Source: Paenibacillus sp. SYP-B3998 (GTDB taxonomy: Bacteria; Bacillota; Bacilli; Paenibacillales; NBRC-103111). Taken from it: a stretch of 64,000 nt of DNA. Positions 30,830-39,759 of the stretch are shown here, piece by piece. The DNA is taken from the NCBI RefSeq assembly GCF_010820665.1, contig NZ_JAAIKC010000005.1:248001-312000 (forward strand), given 5' to 3'. Below the pieces are notes generated by a model. It saw only the letters and a program-made list of their open reading frames with translations. It was not told the origin of the DNA and did not search any database. Numbering within the stretch: position 1 is the first letter of the stretch; every line of letters begins with the position of its first letter. The translations under genes and the position numbers were made by a program.

Positions 30830-31480
30830 ATGTTGAAAAAATTAACAGGATTAGCATTGGCAGGTGCGATCGTCTTATCCGTTCCGGCAGCAGCATTCGC
30901 CGAGACGCTTCAAAGCGATACAGCTGCAACGAAGAGCAGTTCCTTCCATCCAAACAAGCAGCTTTTGCAAGACAAAGCGCAAAGCCTTGGCATAGCTACT
31001 GAGGGCAAAACGAATGCACAGCTCAAAACGGAGATTAAAGCAGCGGTGTCTGCTCAACAAGTAGAACGATTAAACAGCGTTGCAGTGAAGCTTGGAATCT
31101 CAACTGATGGTAAAACAGTCGATCAACTTAAAGCTGAAATTAAAGTGGCAGCTTTAGCTAAGCTCCAGGCCAAAGCGGCAAAGCAAGGTGTGAGCACGGA
31201 AGGCAAGACGAGCAAAGAGCTCAGAACCGAGCTACGTGCAGCAGCTTTAACCGAGCTGAAAGAAAAAGCGACCAAAGCTGGCATCTCATCAGATGGCCAA
31301 ACGGCGAAACAAATCCGAACTGCCTTGGCGCAGGCCCACAAAGCGAAGAAAGCAGAGAGCGTCAACAAGCGAGCTGCCAAACTAGGCATCAGCATAGAAG
31401 GTAAAACAACTGAACAAGTTTTGGCTGAAGTGGAGAACGCACTGAAAGCTAAATGGGCCAAGCGCGCTGAAAAAAAATAA
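30830..31480 (+). CDS. Secreted five-repeat helical protein
   Basis: A 216-residue exported protein with a signal peptide (about 1-24, AFAE cleavage). The mature chain has five units with the core LGISxEGKT at residues 53, 88, 119, 150 and 185, each followed by a lysine/alanine-rich helix (for example QLKTEIKAA). The helix-loop-helix pattern resembles SAP/Rho-N-like motifs, but in an exported protein, and I recognise no family. GTG at 30821 is in frame, but TAGGAG fits the ATG at 30830. It follows the two-component genes by about 65 bases. TATAAA inside the 3' end of the kinase may be its own -10. Confidence 0.75.
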   Translation: MLKKLTGLALAGAIVLSVPAAAFAETLQSDTAATKSSSFHPNKQLLQDKAQSLGIATEGKTNAQLKTEIKAAVSAQQVERLNSVAVKLGISTDGKTVDQLKAEIKVAALAKLQAKAAKQGVSTEGKTSKELRTELRAAALTELKEKATKAGISSDGQTAKQIRTALAQAHKAKKAESVNKRAAKLGISIEGKTTEQVLAEVENALKAKWAKRAEKK

Positions 31481-31495
31481 AGCGATGAAGTAAAC

Positions 31496-31523
31496 AACCC
31501 CCGAGGGCAACCGCGGGGGTTTC
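31496..31523 (+). terminator. Terminator of the repeat-protein gene
   Basis: AACCCCCG and CGGGGGTT form an 8-bp stem followed by TTCGTG, with few T residues. Confidence 0.7.
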
Positions 31524-31767
31524 GTGTTGTGTCCACCCATGCTGCACATTGCCAACTCCATGTGTACGAAGTAGTGAGCTTGCAGAAGCCCCTATGTTGT
31601 GCGGTTCAATACAACGGTAGGTCATTCTAAAGTTTCCTTAATAAACCTATTTTTCTAATTCAATTACAGGTATAATTTTACTGTTAACTATGGTTGCTAG
31701 AACTATTTTACTAGTTTAAGTAGGCATAACTAACCAAATTATTAGTATTACGGGGGAAATTGAACAA

Positions 31768-34700
31768 ATGAAAGTTGGATTAGGACGTCGTTGTATATCT
31801 CTTATGGCAACCATGACTGTAGCGCTGAGTGCGATTATGCCTACGATGGCGATTGGATCGGAAAGTAAAGATTTTAAGGATACTGCGGATTCTTACGCCA
31901 AGCAAGAAATCGCGGCATTAGCAAAAGAAGGCATTATTGCTGGTTATGAGGATGATACGTTTCGACCAGAAAAAGCGATGACTCGTGCGGAGTTGGCCAA
32001 AATTATCGTACTCGCTAAAGGACTTACGGAGGAGCCGACGAAAGCAGACTCTTTCACGGATGTGGCTTCGGACAGTTGGTACCGTGGGTATGTCGGCGCA
32101 CTTGTAGGATCGGGGATTACGCAAGGCACCTCACCGGATACCTTTTCTCCAGATGCTAAGGTGACACGTGAGGAATTAATCGTTTTTTTCATTCGTGCAC
32201 TAGGCCTTGAGCAGGCGGCTGCCAAGCAGCCTTTGAATAAGAAGGTATCCGATCTGAATCAAATATCCCAGTGGGCACAACCACAGGTATCCTTTGCCTT
32301 CGAGATCGGTTTAGTTAACGGAACAGAGACTCCGGAGGGAGCGGTGCAATTCAATCCCAAAGATAGCGCGCAGCGTCAAGCGTTGGCCAGATTGGCTTAT
32401 GAGTTTAAAGTAAATGCAACGAAGTATACAAGTAAGGCGAATGAAGTAAATAAGGATTTAGTGTCCGCGATCCTAGTTGTTAAAGCGATGGATAATACAA
32501 CCATTGAAGTGACTTTGGCTGAAACGGTATCCGCTGTCAATAAGGAAGACTTTACGTTTGATAATGAGCTGAAAGTAACAGCGGCTGCATTAAAGTCAGG
32601 AAGCAATACAGTCGTTGTACTCACTACAACAGCTCAGGCATCTGGCGCCTCCTATGAACTTTCGTATAAAAAAATGAAGAGCGGTAAAACAGTCGTTGGT
32701 GTCGCTGCTATGTTTGGTGGCGGGGGAGGAGGCGGAGGCATTATCATTAGTCCTCCAAGTGTAGTGTTGTCCGAGGCAGCAAAGAAGCTGGCAAGCGGTG
32801 CGGCACAGACGGAGATTACATTAATAGAGTCAGGAACCTTCGGGCCAGCGAGCGGCTCACGTACAACTGTTCAAAAGTTAGTCGTGAATCCAGGACGTAC
32901 AGGTGAAGTCACCTTGCAAAATATTAATGCAGAAGAGTTAGAAATTCGTTCTGGAGCCCTAAGTTCAATTAAGCTAACGAATTCCAAGGTTACAAAGCTA
33001 AAAGTAAATGCTGTTGAGAACGAAGGGCAAGACGTTAGAGTTGTAGCGCTAATTGGTGCGGATGTAACTGACACGCTGGTCACTACACAAGCAATTCTCG
33101 AATCAGCTTCTTCCCAAGGCACATTTGGTAAAATCAATATCGCAGATGCTGCAAAAGGCAAAAATATAACGCTAAGAGGAAACATTGATAAAGTGGTCAC
33201 CGTCGAGGTGTATGGGGCAACAATAAAGGTGGAACCTCCTGTGGGTGAGAATCAGCCGCCAACCGTTGTTAATTCTTTGAATTTAGCTGCAAATGTTACC
33301 CTTAATACGCTAGCTAAAGCATCGGTGAAAACTGTTAGAGTAGCTTCGTCAAGTCTCGCAATTGTTGTAAAGGGAGAGGGCGAGCTGCGGGAAATTCAAA
33401 TACCGAGCGATAGCATTGGGACCAGTTTTGAACTAGAGGCAACGGCCAATATCAACAACTTGAATGCTCATGCAAACTATAAGGTCAAAGGCGATGCAGG
33501 AGCGATTGCCAAAGTGTCCGACACAGGAAGCGTGAGTATGCAGCTTAGTGATGAGCTGAAAGATAAGGTTAAAGAACAAGCGATTAGTTTAGCTAATCGA
33601 GCTATTGAGAATATGAAAGCTACATATGTTTTTGAAACGGATCTTCCACTAGCGGAAGAAGCAAATAAACGAGTAACAATTGCTAAGCGTTACGGCGCGG
33701 TAGATAGTGATTATGATATTCGAAAGTTTCAATTTTGGAAAGAAACATTGTTTACTTTAAGAGATGCATTGCCATTTGTAGATCTATTTTATGCGGAGGG
33801 CGATTCAGCTGCATCTGTAACGCAGAGACCTCGATTTGCTGAAGCTAAAGATGTGGGTAATAGAGTTGCTATATTCTGGAGCTCTGATAAAGGGAATATC
33901 CTTAGTTATTTCTCACCTTTAAATAGGCCTGCTTCAGGCGCTGGTGATGAGGAAGTAACATTAGGAGCTACCGTATACAGTGGTAGCTATACATTTACTA
34001 AAAAAATTAAAGTACTAGTTAAGCAGTTTGACTCTCGGGTTACTGACATAAGAAGTTTAAGATCAGATATTGTATTGGTGAAATTTGATCATCCCATTGC
34101 TGATTTGAATTCAACTAATTATCAATTTGATAATGGACTGCAAGTCTCAAAGGTGACGAATTATCCGCAGTATAAGAATCTAGTATTATTGACAGTCCAA
34201 AATCAAAAAACGGGTGTTAATTATCATTTAACCTATAAAGGTGTCAAAGGTAGTGAGCCCTTAAAAGGTAGCGAACAAGATACCTGCTCAGCTAGCACTT
34301 GTCCGTTGAATAGCCAAGGAACAGAGCAGATACCTGTACCTGGAATTAGCGTACCTGGTAGTGTCAAAGGGGAAATCTTTGAAGATCCACACAAAAATGT
34401 TGTCAATGCGACAGTAAAATTAAATGGCACAAATATGGTGACACAAACAGATATGAATGGTGTCTATAAGTTTGATCATGTTCCTTCTGGAGTCAGTTAT
34501 TCTGTGACAGCCACAAAAGCAGATTATTCTACAGTTACAACAGCTAATTTTACGATTGCCTCAGGTGAGCCTTATGAGTTGACTGGGATTCGTTTGTATA
34601 CAAAGTCGGGTCCAGTACAACGGCTTGATGTGTCTAGTCATTACAACGACCGAGTGGACTTGTCTTGGGTGCCGCCGGTCCGTTTTGATAAAGATAGTAA

Positions 34701-35280
34701 TCCTACCTATACGGTGTATCAAAACGGCCATGAAATTAGAAATGGGATTTCGGAAACAAGGATAGAAATTAACTCTTTACTAGGTGGACAACAGTATTCG
34801 TTTGGTGTGAAAGCTTGCAATGAATTCGGCTGCTCAGATGTAGTATCGGTTTCTGTAGAAACTCCGGTACGACTCCAAGTGGATAGCGTTATTCCTTATG
34901 ATTCGGTGACCAAACGGGTTTACGCAGCATTGGTACAAAGTACTGAAACTAAAAAATATACATTTACAGACGCGGCAGACGGTGCTGACTCTCTGCTTAT
35001 TAAGGTAACGGATACCGATTATAATCCCACTACAGGGGGGAAGCTGCTGAAAGGTAGTTTAGATGGTTCTGCGATTGATGTTAATTTGCATAGTAAGGGA
35101 GTAGTTAATGGCCAAATTAAGAACCTTAATGGTGAAGTTTATTTACAAATTGATTTAATTAAAAAAATCATTCCAGAGGTAGGTCCTTACCTGATTTATA
35201 GTATTGGTGGGCTAAAGTATACGATAAACAATAAAGCAAACAATGTTGAATATATATCTATCGTCATTTCATTAGAATAG
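31768..35280 (+). CDS. Large SLH-domain cell-surface protein
   Basis: A 1170-residue exported protein. A signal peptide (about 1-30) is followed by three SLH domains (about 35-77, 95-145 and 160-212; FKDTADSYAKQEIAALAKEG, TFRPEKAMTRAELAKI), which anchor to pyruvylated secondary cell-wall polymer. An Ig-like segment and an eight-glycine run (317-324) come next. Beta-rich, possibly beta-helical sequence follows. Near the C-terminus are a carboxypeptidase-regulatory-like domain (about 865-945) and an Fn3 domain (about 948-1033). No catalytic motif is visible, so it is probably structural or adhesive. It stands alone in the window. Confidence 0.88.
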   Translation: MKVGLGRRCISLMATMTVALSAIMPTMAIGSESKDFKDTADSYAKQEIAALAKEGIIAGYEDDTFRPEKAMTRAELAKIIVLAKGLTEEPTKADSFTDVASDSWYRGYVGALVGSGITQGTSPDTFSPDAKVTREELIVFFIRALGLEQAAAKQPLNKKVSDLNQISQWAQPQVSFAFEIGLVNGTETPEGAVQFNPKDSAQRQALARLAYEFKVNATKYTSKANEVNKDLVSAILVVKAMDNTTIEVTLAETVSAVNKEDFTFDNELKVTAAALKSGSNTVVVLTTTAQASGASYELSYKKMKSGKTVVGVAAMFGGGGGGGGIIISPPSVVLSEAAKKLASGAAQTEITLIESGTFGPASGSRTTVQKLVVNPGRTGEVTLQNINAEELEIRSGALSSIKLTNSKVTKLKVNAVENEGQDVRVVALIGADVTDTLVTTQAILESASSQGTFGKINIADAAKGKNITLRGNIDKVVTVEVYGATIKVEPPVGENQPPTVVNSLNLAANVTLNTLAKASVKTVRVASSSLAIVVKGEGELREIQIPSDSIGTSFELEATANINNLNAHANYKVKGDAGAIAKVSDTGSVSMQLSDELKDKVKEQAISLANRAIENMKATYVFETDLPLAEEANKRVTIAKRYGAVDSDYDIRKFQFWKETLFTLRDALPFVDLFYAEGDSAASVTQRPRFAEAKDVGNRVAIFWSSDKGNILSYFSPLNRPASGAGDEEVTLGATVYSGSYTFTKKIKVLVKQFDSRVTDIRSLRSDIVLVKFDHPIADLNSTNYQFDNGLQVSKVTNYPQYKNLVLLTVQNQKTGVNYHLTYKGVKGSEPLKGSEQDTCSASTCPLNSQGTEQIPVPGISVPGSVKGEIFEDPHKNVVNATVKLNGTNMVTQTDMNGVYKFDHVPSGVSYSVTATKADYSTVTTANFTIASGEPYELTGIRLYTKSGPVQRLDVSSHYNDRVDLSWVPPVRFDKDSNPTYTVYQNGHEIRNGISETRIEINSLLGGQQYSFGVKACNEFGCSDVVSVSVETPVRLQVDSVIPYDSVTKRVYAALVQSTETKKYTFTDAADGADSLLIKVTDTDYNPTTGGKLLKGSLDGSAIDVNLHSKGVVNGQIKNLNGEVYLQIDLIKKIIPEVGPYLIYSIGGLKYTINNKANNVEYISIVISLE

Positions 35281-35883
35281 CTGCATGACATAAAGTGCTT
35301 CTCGTCACCGATTATCGGTGATGGGGGGCCTTTATTGGTGTAAAGGCAAAATAAGCGGGTATTTTACTGTCACTAGTGGTTATGACATTAGACTACCCTC
35401 TTTCTGCGTTTATGACAATAAAATAGTCTCTTATTCCGTGAAGGGGATTTTCTATGGAGCAGGAAAATGTCACTGGACGTAACAGCATTAGTAGATAAAA
35501 CAGAATGTATTTCATGCTTCTGATTGCTGCTAGGTCATTTAAACTCAACGATTTAGCTTAGCGTATAAAATCGTTAAAATGTTGGATTTACTCCTTGACA
35601 CCCCCGTAAACGAGATTCAAAGCACTGCCCAAACATGTATAGTAGCGTGAGCTGCATGGATCGGTGTCCAGGAACGATCGATACTTTGGGCGTAGCCGGG
35701 GAGCTACTAGTTACGCATCCCCTCCCTTGTAACTCACGCTGCTAAGTATGCTTGGCCATCATTTCTGGATATCGTTTTCGGGGAGAGATCCGCATCGTAA
35801 TAGAAAAGTTGATATTCGCCCAAATATGCAAACGAAACAAAGGATTTAAGTGTATATAAGGTATGTAATAAGGAGGTGATGAC
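35281..35883. other. Intergenic region with hairpin, possible insertion-sequence remnant and structured element
   Basis: A TCACCGA/TCGGTGA hairpin at 35309-35327 probably terminates the SLH gene. Two related direct repeats start with TTATGAC at about 35380 and 35411, followed by a short ATG frame at 35454, which recalls the left end of an IS21-type element but is too degraded to call. A strongly structured element spans 35629-35755. Just before the sigma-factor ATG, AAGGAGGTGAT is a perfect Shine-Dalgarno sequence. Confidence 0.4.
35629..35755. ncRNA. Candidate structured RNA or foldback element
   Basis: A 23-base arm (starting CCAAACATG and ending AGCGTGAG) is complementary at 18 positions to 35733-35755 (CTCACGCT to CTTGG). 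Inside are nested hairpins: GATCG/CGATC, GTAGC-CGGGGA-GCTAC (35692-35707), GCGTA/TACGC and GGGGA/TCCCC, some mutually exclusive. It does not fit a riboswitch class I know. It could be a noncoding RNA, a cis-regulator of the sigma gene, or a MITE-like foldback. Confidence 0.4.
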
Positions 35884-36450
35884 ATGGAAGATCTCATTCA
35901 ACGGTGCAAACAAAATGATATGTTTGCATTCGGGGAATTATTTGAGGCGTATAGTACAGAGGTTTATCAAACGATATTTGTTTTAGTGCGAGATCGTAGT
36001 GTTGCAGAAGATGCAACGCAAGAAACATTCATGCACTTGTTTTCAAAAATTCAGCAGTATGATGAGGCATATCCATTTCGAAATTGGCTGTATCAAGTCG
36101 CTTTAAATTTATCCAAAAATTATATTCGAAAGAATCAAAATTGGAATAATTGGCTTAAAGCAGGAAAGGTTTTTTCATGGAACAATGAAGACAGCCACAC
36201 ACCAGAGACTGCATTATATCAAAAAGAGCTACAAGATCATATGATTTCACACATTAAGACGCTCTCAAAAACATCCCAAATGGTAATTACATTAAAGTAC
36301 TTTAATGAGTTTAAGCAAGAAGAAATCGCTGAAATCCTTAATATACCAGTTGGAACGGTTAAATGGCATATTCACCAAGGTCTGAAAAAACTAAAGAAAA
36401 GTATAGGATCAGAAAAAATTAAATTTCAGGAGGGCTTTATTCATGAATAA
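35884..36450 (+). CDS. ECF sigma factor
   Basis: A 188-residue sigma-70 family factor with region 2 (FGELFEAYSTEVYQTIFVLV ... AEDATQETFMHLF) and region 4 (about 125-180, YFNEFKQEEIAEILNIPVGTVKWHIHQGLKKL). Region 3 is absent, as expected for ECF factors. The gene is clearly AT-richer than most neighbours. It overlaps the following membrane protein by 8 bases, the usual sigma/anti-sigma organisation. The ATG has a perfect AAGGAGGTGAT site. Confidence 0.9.
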   Translation: MEDLIQRCKQNDMFAFGELFEAYSTEVYQTIFVLVRDRSVAEDATQETFMHLFSKIQQYDEAYPFRNWLYQVALNLSKNYIRKNQNWNNWLKAGKVFSWNNEDSHTPETALYQKELQDHMISHIKTLSKTSQMVITLKYFNEFKQEEIAEILNIPVGTVKWHIHQGLKKLKKSIGSEKIKFQEGFIHE

Positions 36451-37282
36451 TCTTGATCTTGAAAAAGAAATTAGCCGATCATTAAAAAACTATGCTCGGT
36501 TAGAAAAACCTTCTAGCCATTTAAAAGCAAAAACACTGGAAGGAAATCATCAGCAAAAACGTCGTTTCGTTCGAACAAATCATTCAATAAAAAGAAGCCT
36601 CTTTGTAGCTACACTATTAATCACTGTATTGGCAGGTGGTACCATTTATGCGGCACCGTACCTAGGGAATTTGTCAAAGGCTCACTTATTTGATATCAAT
36701 CGTGTGCCGGTATTCGCATCCTCAGGTGATCAAAAAGGTGAATCTAAAACAAATTATGTTCTATCTGTTGATGAAAAAATGAAAGAATTATTAGAAAACA
36801 CAAAAATTTCTAAATTTGAAATTGAAAAATTATCTCCTGTAGTGCTAAATTTGCCGTCCTATCTTCCTGTAGGCTACAAATTTTCGTATGAATTTGGGCG
36901 TGCGGGAGTTGTTGCTTTGGATGTTGAAAAGAACACTGTTAATATCAAAAAAAATGGTGAGATTGAATACTCTGCTTATTTTACAAAGGAAGATAAGCAA
37001 ACAGCTAATTCAACTGTATCCAAAAATAATAACATCATACTCACTTATAAATATGATCCAAACTTTTCATATAAGAATGCTGTTAACGTTGCTGATATCA
37101 CTAATACAGAAACAATCAATGGTTATCAAACATTAGAAACAGATAATTCCCTCGATACGTGGATTCCTCTATCGGATATGGCTTTACTTCGTGTAACTGT
37201 AACAACCGATTCTGATTCTATAACTAAAGAAACACGTATTCAGATATTACAATCTGTTATTAAACAACTATCTGTGAAATAA
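36443..37282 (+). CDS. Membrane anti-sigma-like protein
   Basis: A 279-residue single-pass protein. The cytoplasmic N-terminus (about 1-50) would bind the sigma factor; one membrane helix is at about 51-70 (SLFVATLLITVLAGGTIYAA) and the rest is outside. The outer part contains VVLNLPSYLPVGYKF, which resembles DUF4367-type domains. No ZAS zinc motif is visible. Its position and overlap with the ECF gene make it a likely anti-sigma factor, though this is inference from context. Confidence 0.7.
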   Translation: MNNLDLEKEISRSLKNYARLEKPSSHLKAKTLEGNHQQKRRFVRTNHSIKRSLFVATLLITVLAGGTIYAAPYLGNLSKAHLFDINRVPVFASSGDQKGESKTNYVLSVDEKMKELLENTKISKFEIEKLSPVVLNLPSYLPVGYKFSYEFGRAGVVALDVEKNTVNIKKNGEIEYSAYFTKEDKQTANSTVSKNNNIILTYKYDPNFSYKNAVNVADITNTETINGYQTLETDNSLDTWIPLSDMALLRVTVTTDSDSITKETRIQILQSVIKQLSVK

Positions 37283-37592
37283 AAAAAAGCCCCGTCTAAG
37301 CAAGTTAGACAAACTAGTAAACAACCAAATTTACTTTATAAGTCGAAAGGGCTTGGATCAATTTTTGGGTGACTATATTTCAAAAGGCTGTTAACAAGTA
37401 TGGATTGTCAGGGCTACAGTTAGTTGCGGCAGTAAAGAAAGGAATAGTTACATGGGTTACATTTACATTAGTTCGGGTTTTCTATAAGCGTGAGTACATC
37501 GAACTATGTGTTAAACTGTGGTGCATATACCTCAGTGTACAGTGAACTTTGGGCTTTTAAATTACCCGAAATATATTATTCGAAGGATATTT
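37283..37592. other. AT-rich gap with small hairpin
   Basis: GTCTAA-GCAAG-TTAGAC (37294-37310) sits inside longer AAGCCC/GGGCTT arms but lacks a clear T run. No gene is seen. An upstream in-frame start at 37518 for the Nudix frame has no ribosome site. Confidence 0.35.
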
Positions 37593-37916
37593 ATGTTTGC
37601 TATTAATGTAGAAGGACTAATTATTAAAGACAATAAAGTATTGATAGGTAGAAGAAGCATGAATGAAGAACATGCTGGAGGCAAACTTCCTTTAATTGGT
37701 GGTACGGTAGAAGAAGGAGGGAATTCTAATGATGTTTTAGAAAATAATTTAAAGCGAGAGATAATGGAAGAGACCGGATTGGAAGTAAATAATTTAAAAT
37801 ATGTTAATAATACTTCTTTTGTAACAGAATCAGGAACAAACGTAATCAATATAGTGTTCTCCTGTGAGTGGTTATCAGGGGATGCTGTGGTACCATGTAA
37901 TCACTTCCCATTTTAA
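37593..37916 (+). pseudogene. Truncated Nudix hydrolase
   Basis: A 107-residue frame with the Nudix box GGTVEEGGNSNDVLENNLKR followed by EIMEETGL, which has the conserved REUXEEXGU pattern. Normal Nudix proteins of this type are about 135-150 residues. Here the conserved CEWLSGDA segment is followed by an unrelated VVPCNHFPF tail and a stop, so the last strand and helix are missing. Shine-Dalgarno GAAGGAT fits the ATG at 37593. It may be inactive. Confidence 0.6.
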
Positions 37917-37929
37917 ATAAAAGAATCTC

Positions 37930-37961
37930 TTGACCCTGACATTAATGTCATAGCATACAAT
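37930..37961 (+). promoter_or_regulatory. MerR-type promoter with long spacer and palindrome
   Basis: TTGACC (37930-37935) and TACAAT (37956-37961) are separated by 20 bp, too long for ordinary sigma-A use. The spacer holds the perfect palindrome TGACATTAATGTCA (37937-37950). This is the hallmark of promoters activated by MerR-family regulators that twist the DNA. No MerR gene lies in the window. Confidence 0.65.
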
Positions 37962-38002
37962 CAGCACAAATACATCCGAAATAAGGAAGGATGGTTTGGC
38001 CC

Positions 38003-38524
38003 ATGAATATTTTAGCTATATCAGGAAGCCTCCGTGCTCGATCGTCAAATACGAATCTATTGCATGCAATAGTTACTCTAGCCCCACCGAACACGGAGGT
38101 GAGGATTTATGAAGGTATCGGGGAACTTCCGCATTTCAACCCGGATCTGGACAGGGATGAACCACCAGTAGCTGTCCAAACTTGGCGCGACCAATTAAAA
38201 TGGGCTGATGGTGTTATTCTATGCACACCTGAGTATGCGAATGGAGTACCTGGGGTATTGAAAAACGCATTGGATTGGATCGTTTCGTCCGGTGAATTCG
38301 TGGACAAACCGACAGTTGTTATAAGTGCATCTCCTTTACAGACAGGCGGTGAGAAGGCGCACACATCGCTATTACTCACGTTGGAGATGATGACTGCCAA
38401 TATTACGGGGAAGCTTACAGTCCCTTTGGTCAATCAAAAGGTGAATGAAGCGTATGTAATTACGGATGCAATATTGGAGCAAGAGATCAATCAGGTCCTA
38501 GATGGATTACTAGCATCCCAATAG
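38003..38524 (+). CDS. NADPH-dependent FMN reductase
   Basis: A 173-residue flavodoxin-fold reductase (PF03358). The FMN phosphate loop is SGSLRARSSNTNLL (7-20), and the PEYANGVPGVLKNALDW motif is classic for the family. It probably reduces quinones, azo compounds or chromate with NADPH. An ATG at 37991 directly abuts the Shine-Dalgarno GGAAGG, so the ATG at 38003 is used. It is driven by the MerR-type promoter just upstream, consistent with induction by electrophiles or oxidative stress. Confidence 0.88.
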   Translation: MNILAISGSLRARSSNTNLLHAIVTLAPPNTEVRIYEGIGELPHFNPDLDRDEPPVAVQTWRDQLKWADGVILCTPEYANGVPGVLKNALDWIVSSGEFVDKPTVVISASPLQTGGEKAHTSLLLTLEMMTANITGKLTVPLVNQKVNEAYVITDAILEQEINQVLDGLLASQ

Positions 38525-38525
38525 A

Positions 38526-38568
38526 AAAAGAGTCAGTCTCGCGTTAGCGAAGGGGCTGACTCTTTTTT
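38526..38568. terminator. Terminator between convergent genes
   Basis: AAAGAGTCAG pairs with CTGACTCTTT, followed by TTTT. Confidence 0.85.
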
Positions 38569-38579
38569 ATACAAGCAAG

Positions 38580-39458
38580 TTAATTAGACGCATGAAAGGG
38601 TTCGATGTGAATATGCACATGCGAGGTTCGATGTAAATCGAGCATGCGTTTTTCAATGAGCTCCGTAATCTCATGGCTTTCACTAACATTAAGCTTATGA
38701 TCAACGCCAATCGTAACATCGACGAGTTTATTGCTTCCGTGGATGCGGGCTTTGATATCAATGATCTTTTCTACGCCTGCGACTTCTCGGATCGTTTGTT
38801 TCATGGTTTGGAGCTCGGAGTCATCAAAGCCATCCGTTAAGGCATGGGTCGTATCGCGGAAGATCGTCCACGCGGTCTTACAAATAAGGAAGCCGACTAG
38901 CAGTGCTGTTAAGGGGTCCAGCCAGGGTAAACCAAATTGCGAGCCAAGAATCCCGATGAAAGCACCCAGGCTGACGAAAGCGTCAGAGCGATTATCTTGT
39001 GCCGCTGCCATTAAGGCGTGGCTGTTAATTACCCTAGCTAAGCGAATGTTGTAGCGGTAAACCAGATAAATTACAATGGCGCAAAAGAGCGCCGTCCAAG
39101 CTGCGATCGCGCCTGGTGTCTCCATGGTCGGAACGGTAAACTTCAGTATGGATTGGTACAAAACTTGTAAACCAACGGCAAACATAAGAAAAGAAGCCAA
39201 CAGAGCAGCAACTGTCTCAGCCCGAAAATGGCCGTAACGATGGTTGGCATCGGGTGGTTTACGAGATATTTTCAAACCGATTAAAACAGCGAGCGAAGCG
39301 ATAATGTCTGTAGCATTATTAAGACCATCAGCTAATAAAGCCTCGGAGTTTGTTGAGTATCCAATGATAAGCTTCACGGCGGATAAGAATAGATAGGCGA
39401 AAATGCTAAGCCAAGCGCCTCTTTCACCTTGTTTGATATCTCGATAGGTGGTCTCCAT
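38580..39458 (-). CDS. Cation diffusion facilitator family transporter
   Basis: A 292-residue metal/proton antiporter with six membrane helices and a cytoplasmic C-terminal metal-binding domain (about 205-292). Metal-site aspartates are in LLADGLNNATDI (helix 2) and AAAQDNRSDAFVS (helix 5), where the usual HxxxD is Q-D-x-x-x-D. It exports Mn, Fe or Zn; the residue pattern resembles the MntE/iron-manganese side more than the zinc-specific side. A GTG at 39479 is in frame, but GTGGAGGT is the ribosome site for the ATG at 39458. Confidence 0.88.
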   Translation of the reverse strand: METTYRDIKQGERGAWLSIFAYLFLSAVKLIIGYSTNSEALLADGLNNATDIIASLAVLIGLKISRKPPDANHRYGHFRAETVAALLASFLMFAVGLQVLYQSILKFTVPTMETPGAIAAWTALFCAIVIYLVYRYNIRLARVINSHALMAAAQDNRSDAFVSLGAFIGILGSQFGLPWLDPLTALLVGFLICKTAWTIFRDTTHALTDGFDDSELQTMKQTIREVAGVEKIIDIKARIHGSNKLVDVTIGVDHKLNVSESHEITELIEKRMLDLHRTSHVHIHIEPFHASN

Positions 39459-39759
39459 GTGTACCTCCACTTTTTTCACGTGTTACAGGTTATGGTACCC
39501 GATGAAATCGGTGTGGGTCTAGAGAAACAGTGTTGTTACCATCCCCAAAAATCTGAGGAAGCAAACAATGTTGCCCATACCCAAGTCGGAGAACGGGAGC
39601 ACTTCAAGCAAAATAGGCGTTATTTGTGCTGTTCACCGTGTTGAGGTTGCCCTAAGAACGCTATGGGAAAGCGATTGTCAGGTATTGGCTTTCTTGCTAT
39701 GATGAAAGTGCAAAGGCACGAAGCGCTTAATTTGAGAGAAACATAAAGGTGGCTACCCG
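39459..39759. other. Intergenic region without clear features
   Basis: About 300 bases between divergent genes. No convincing promoter pair or structured RNA was found. Confidence 0.35.

Noticed and set aside
35365-35480. Intact IS21-family element
   Set aside because: Only short TTATGAC-type repeats and a brief ATG frame are present; there is no transposase or helper gene.
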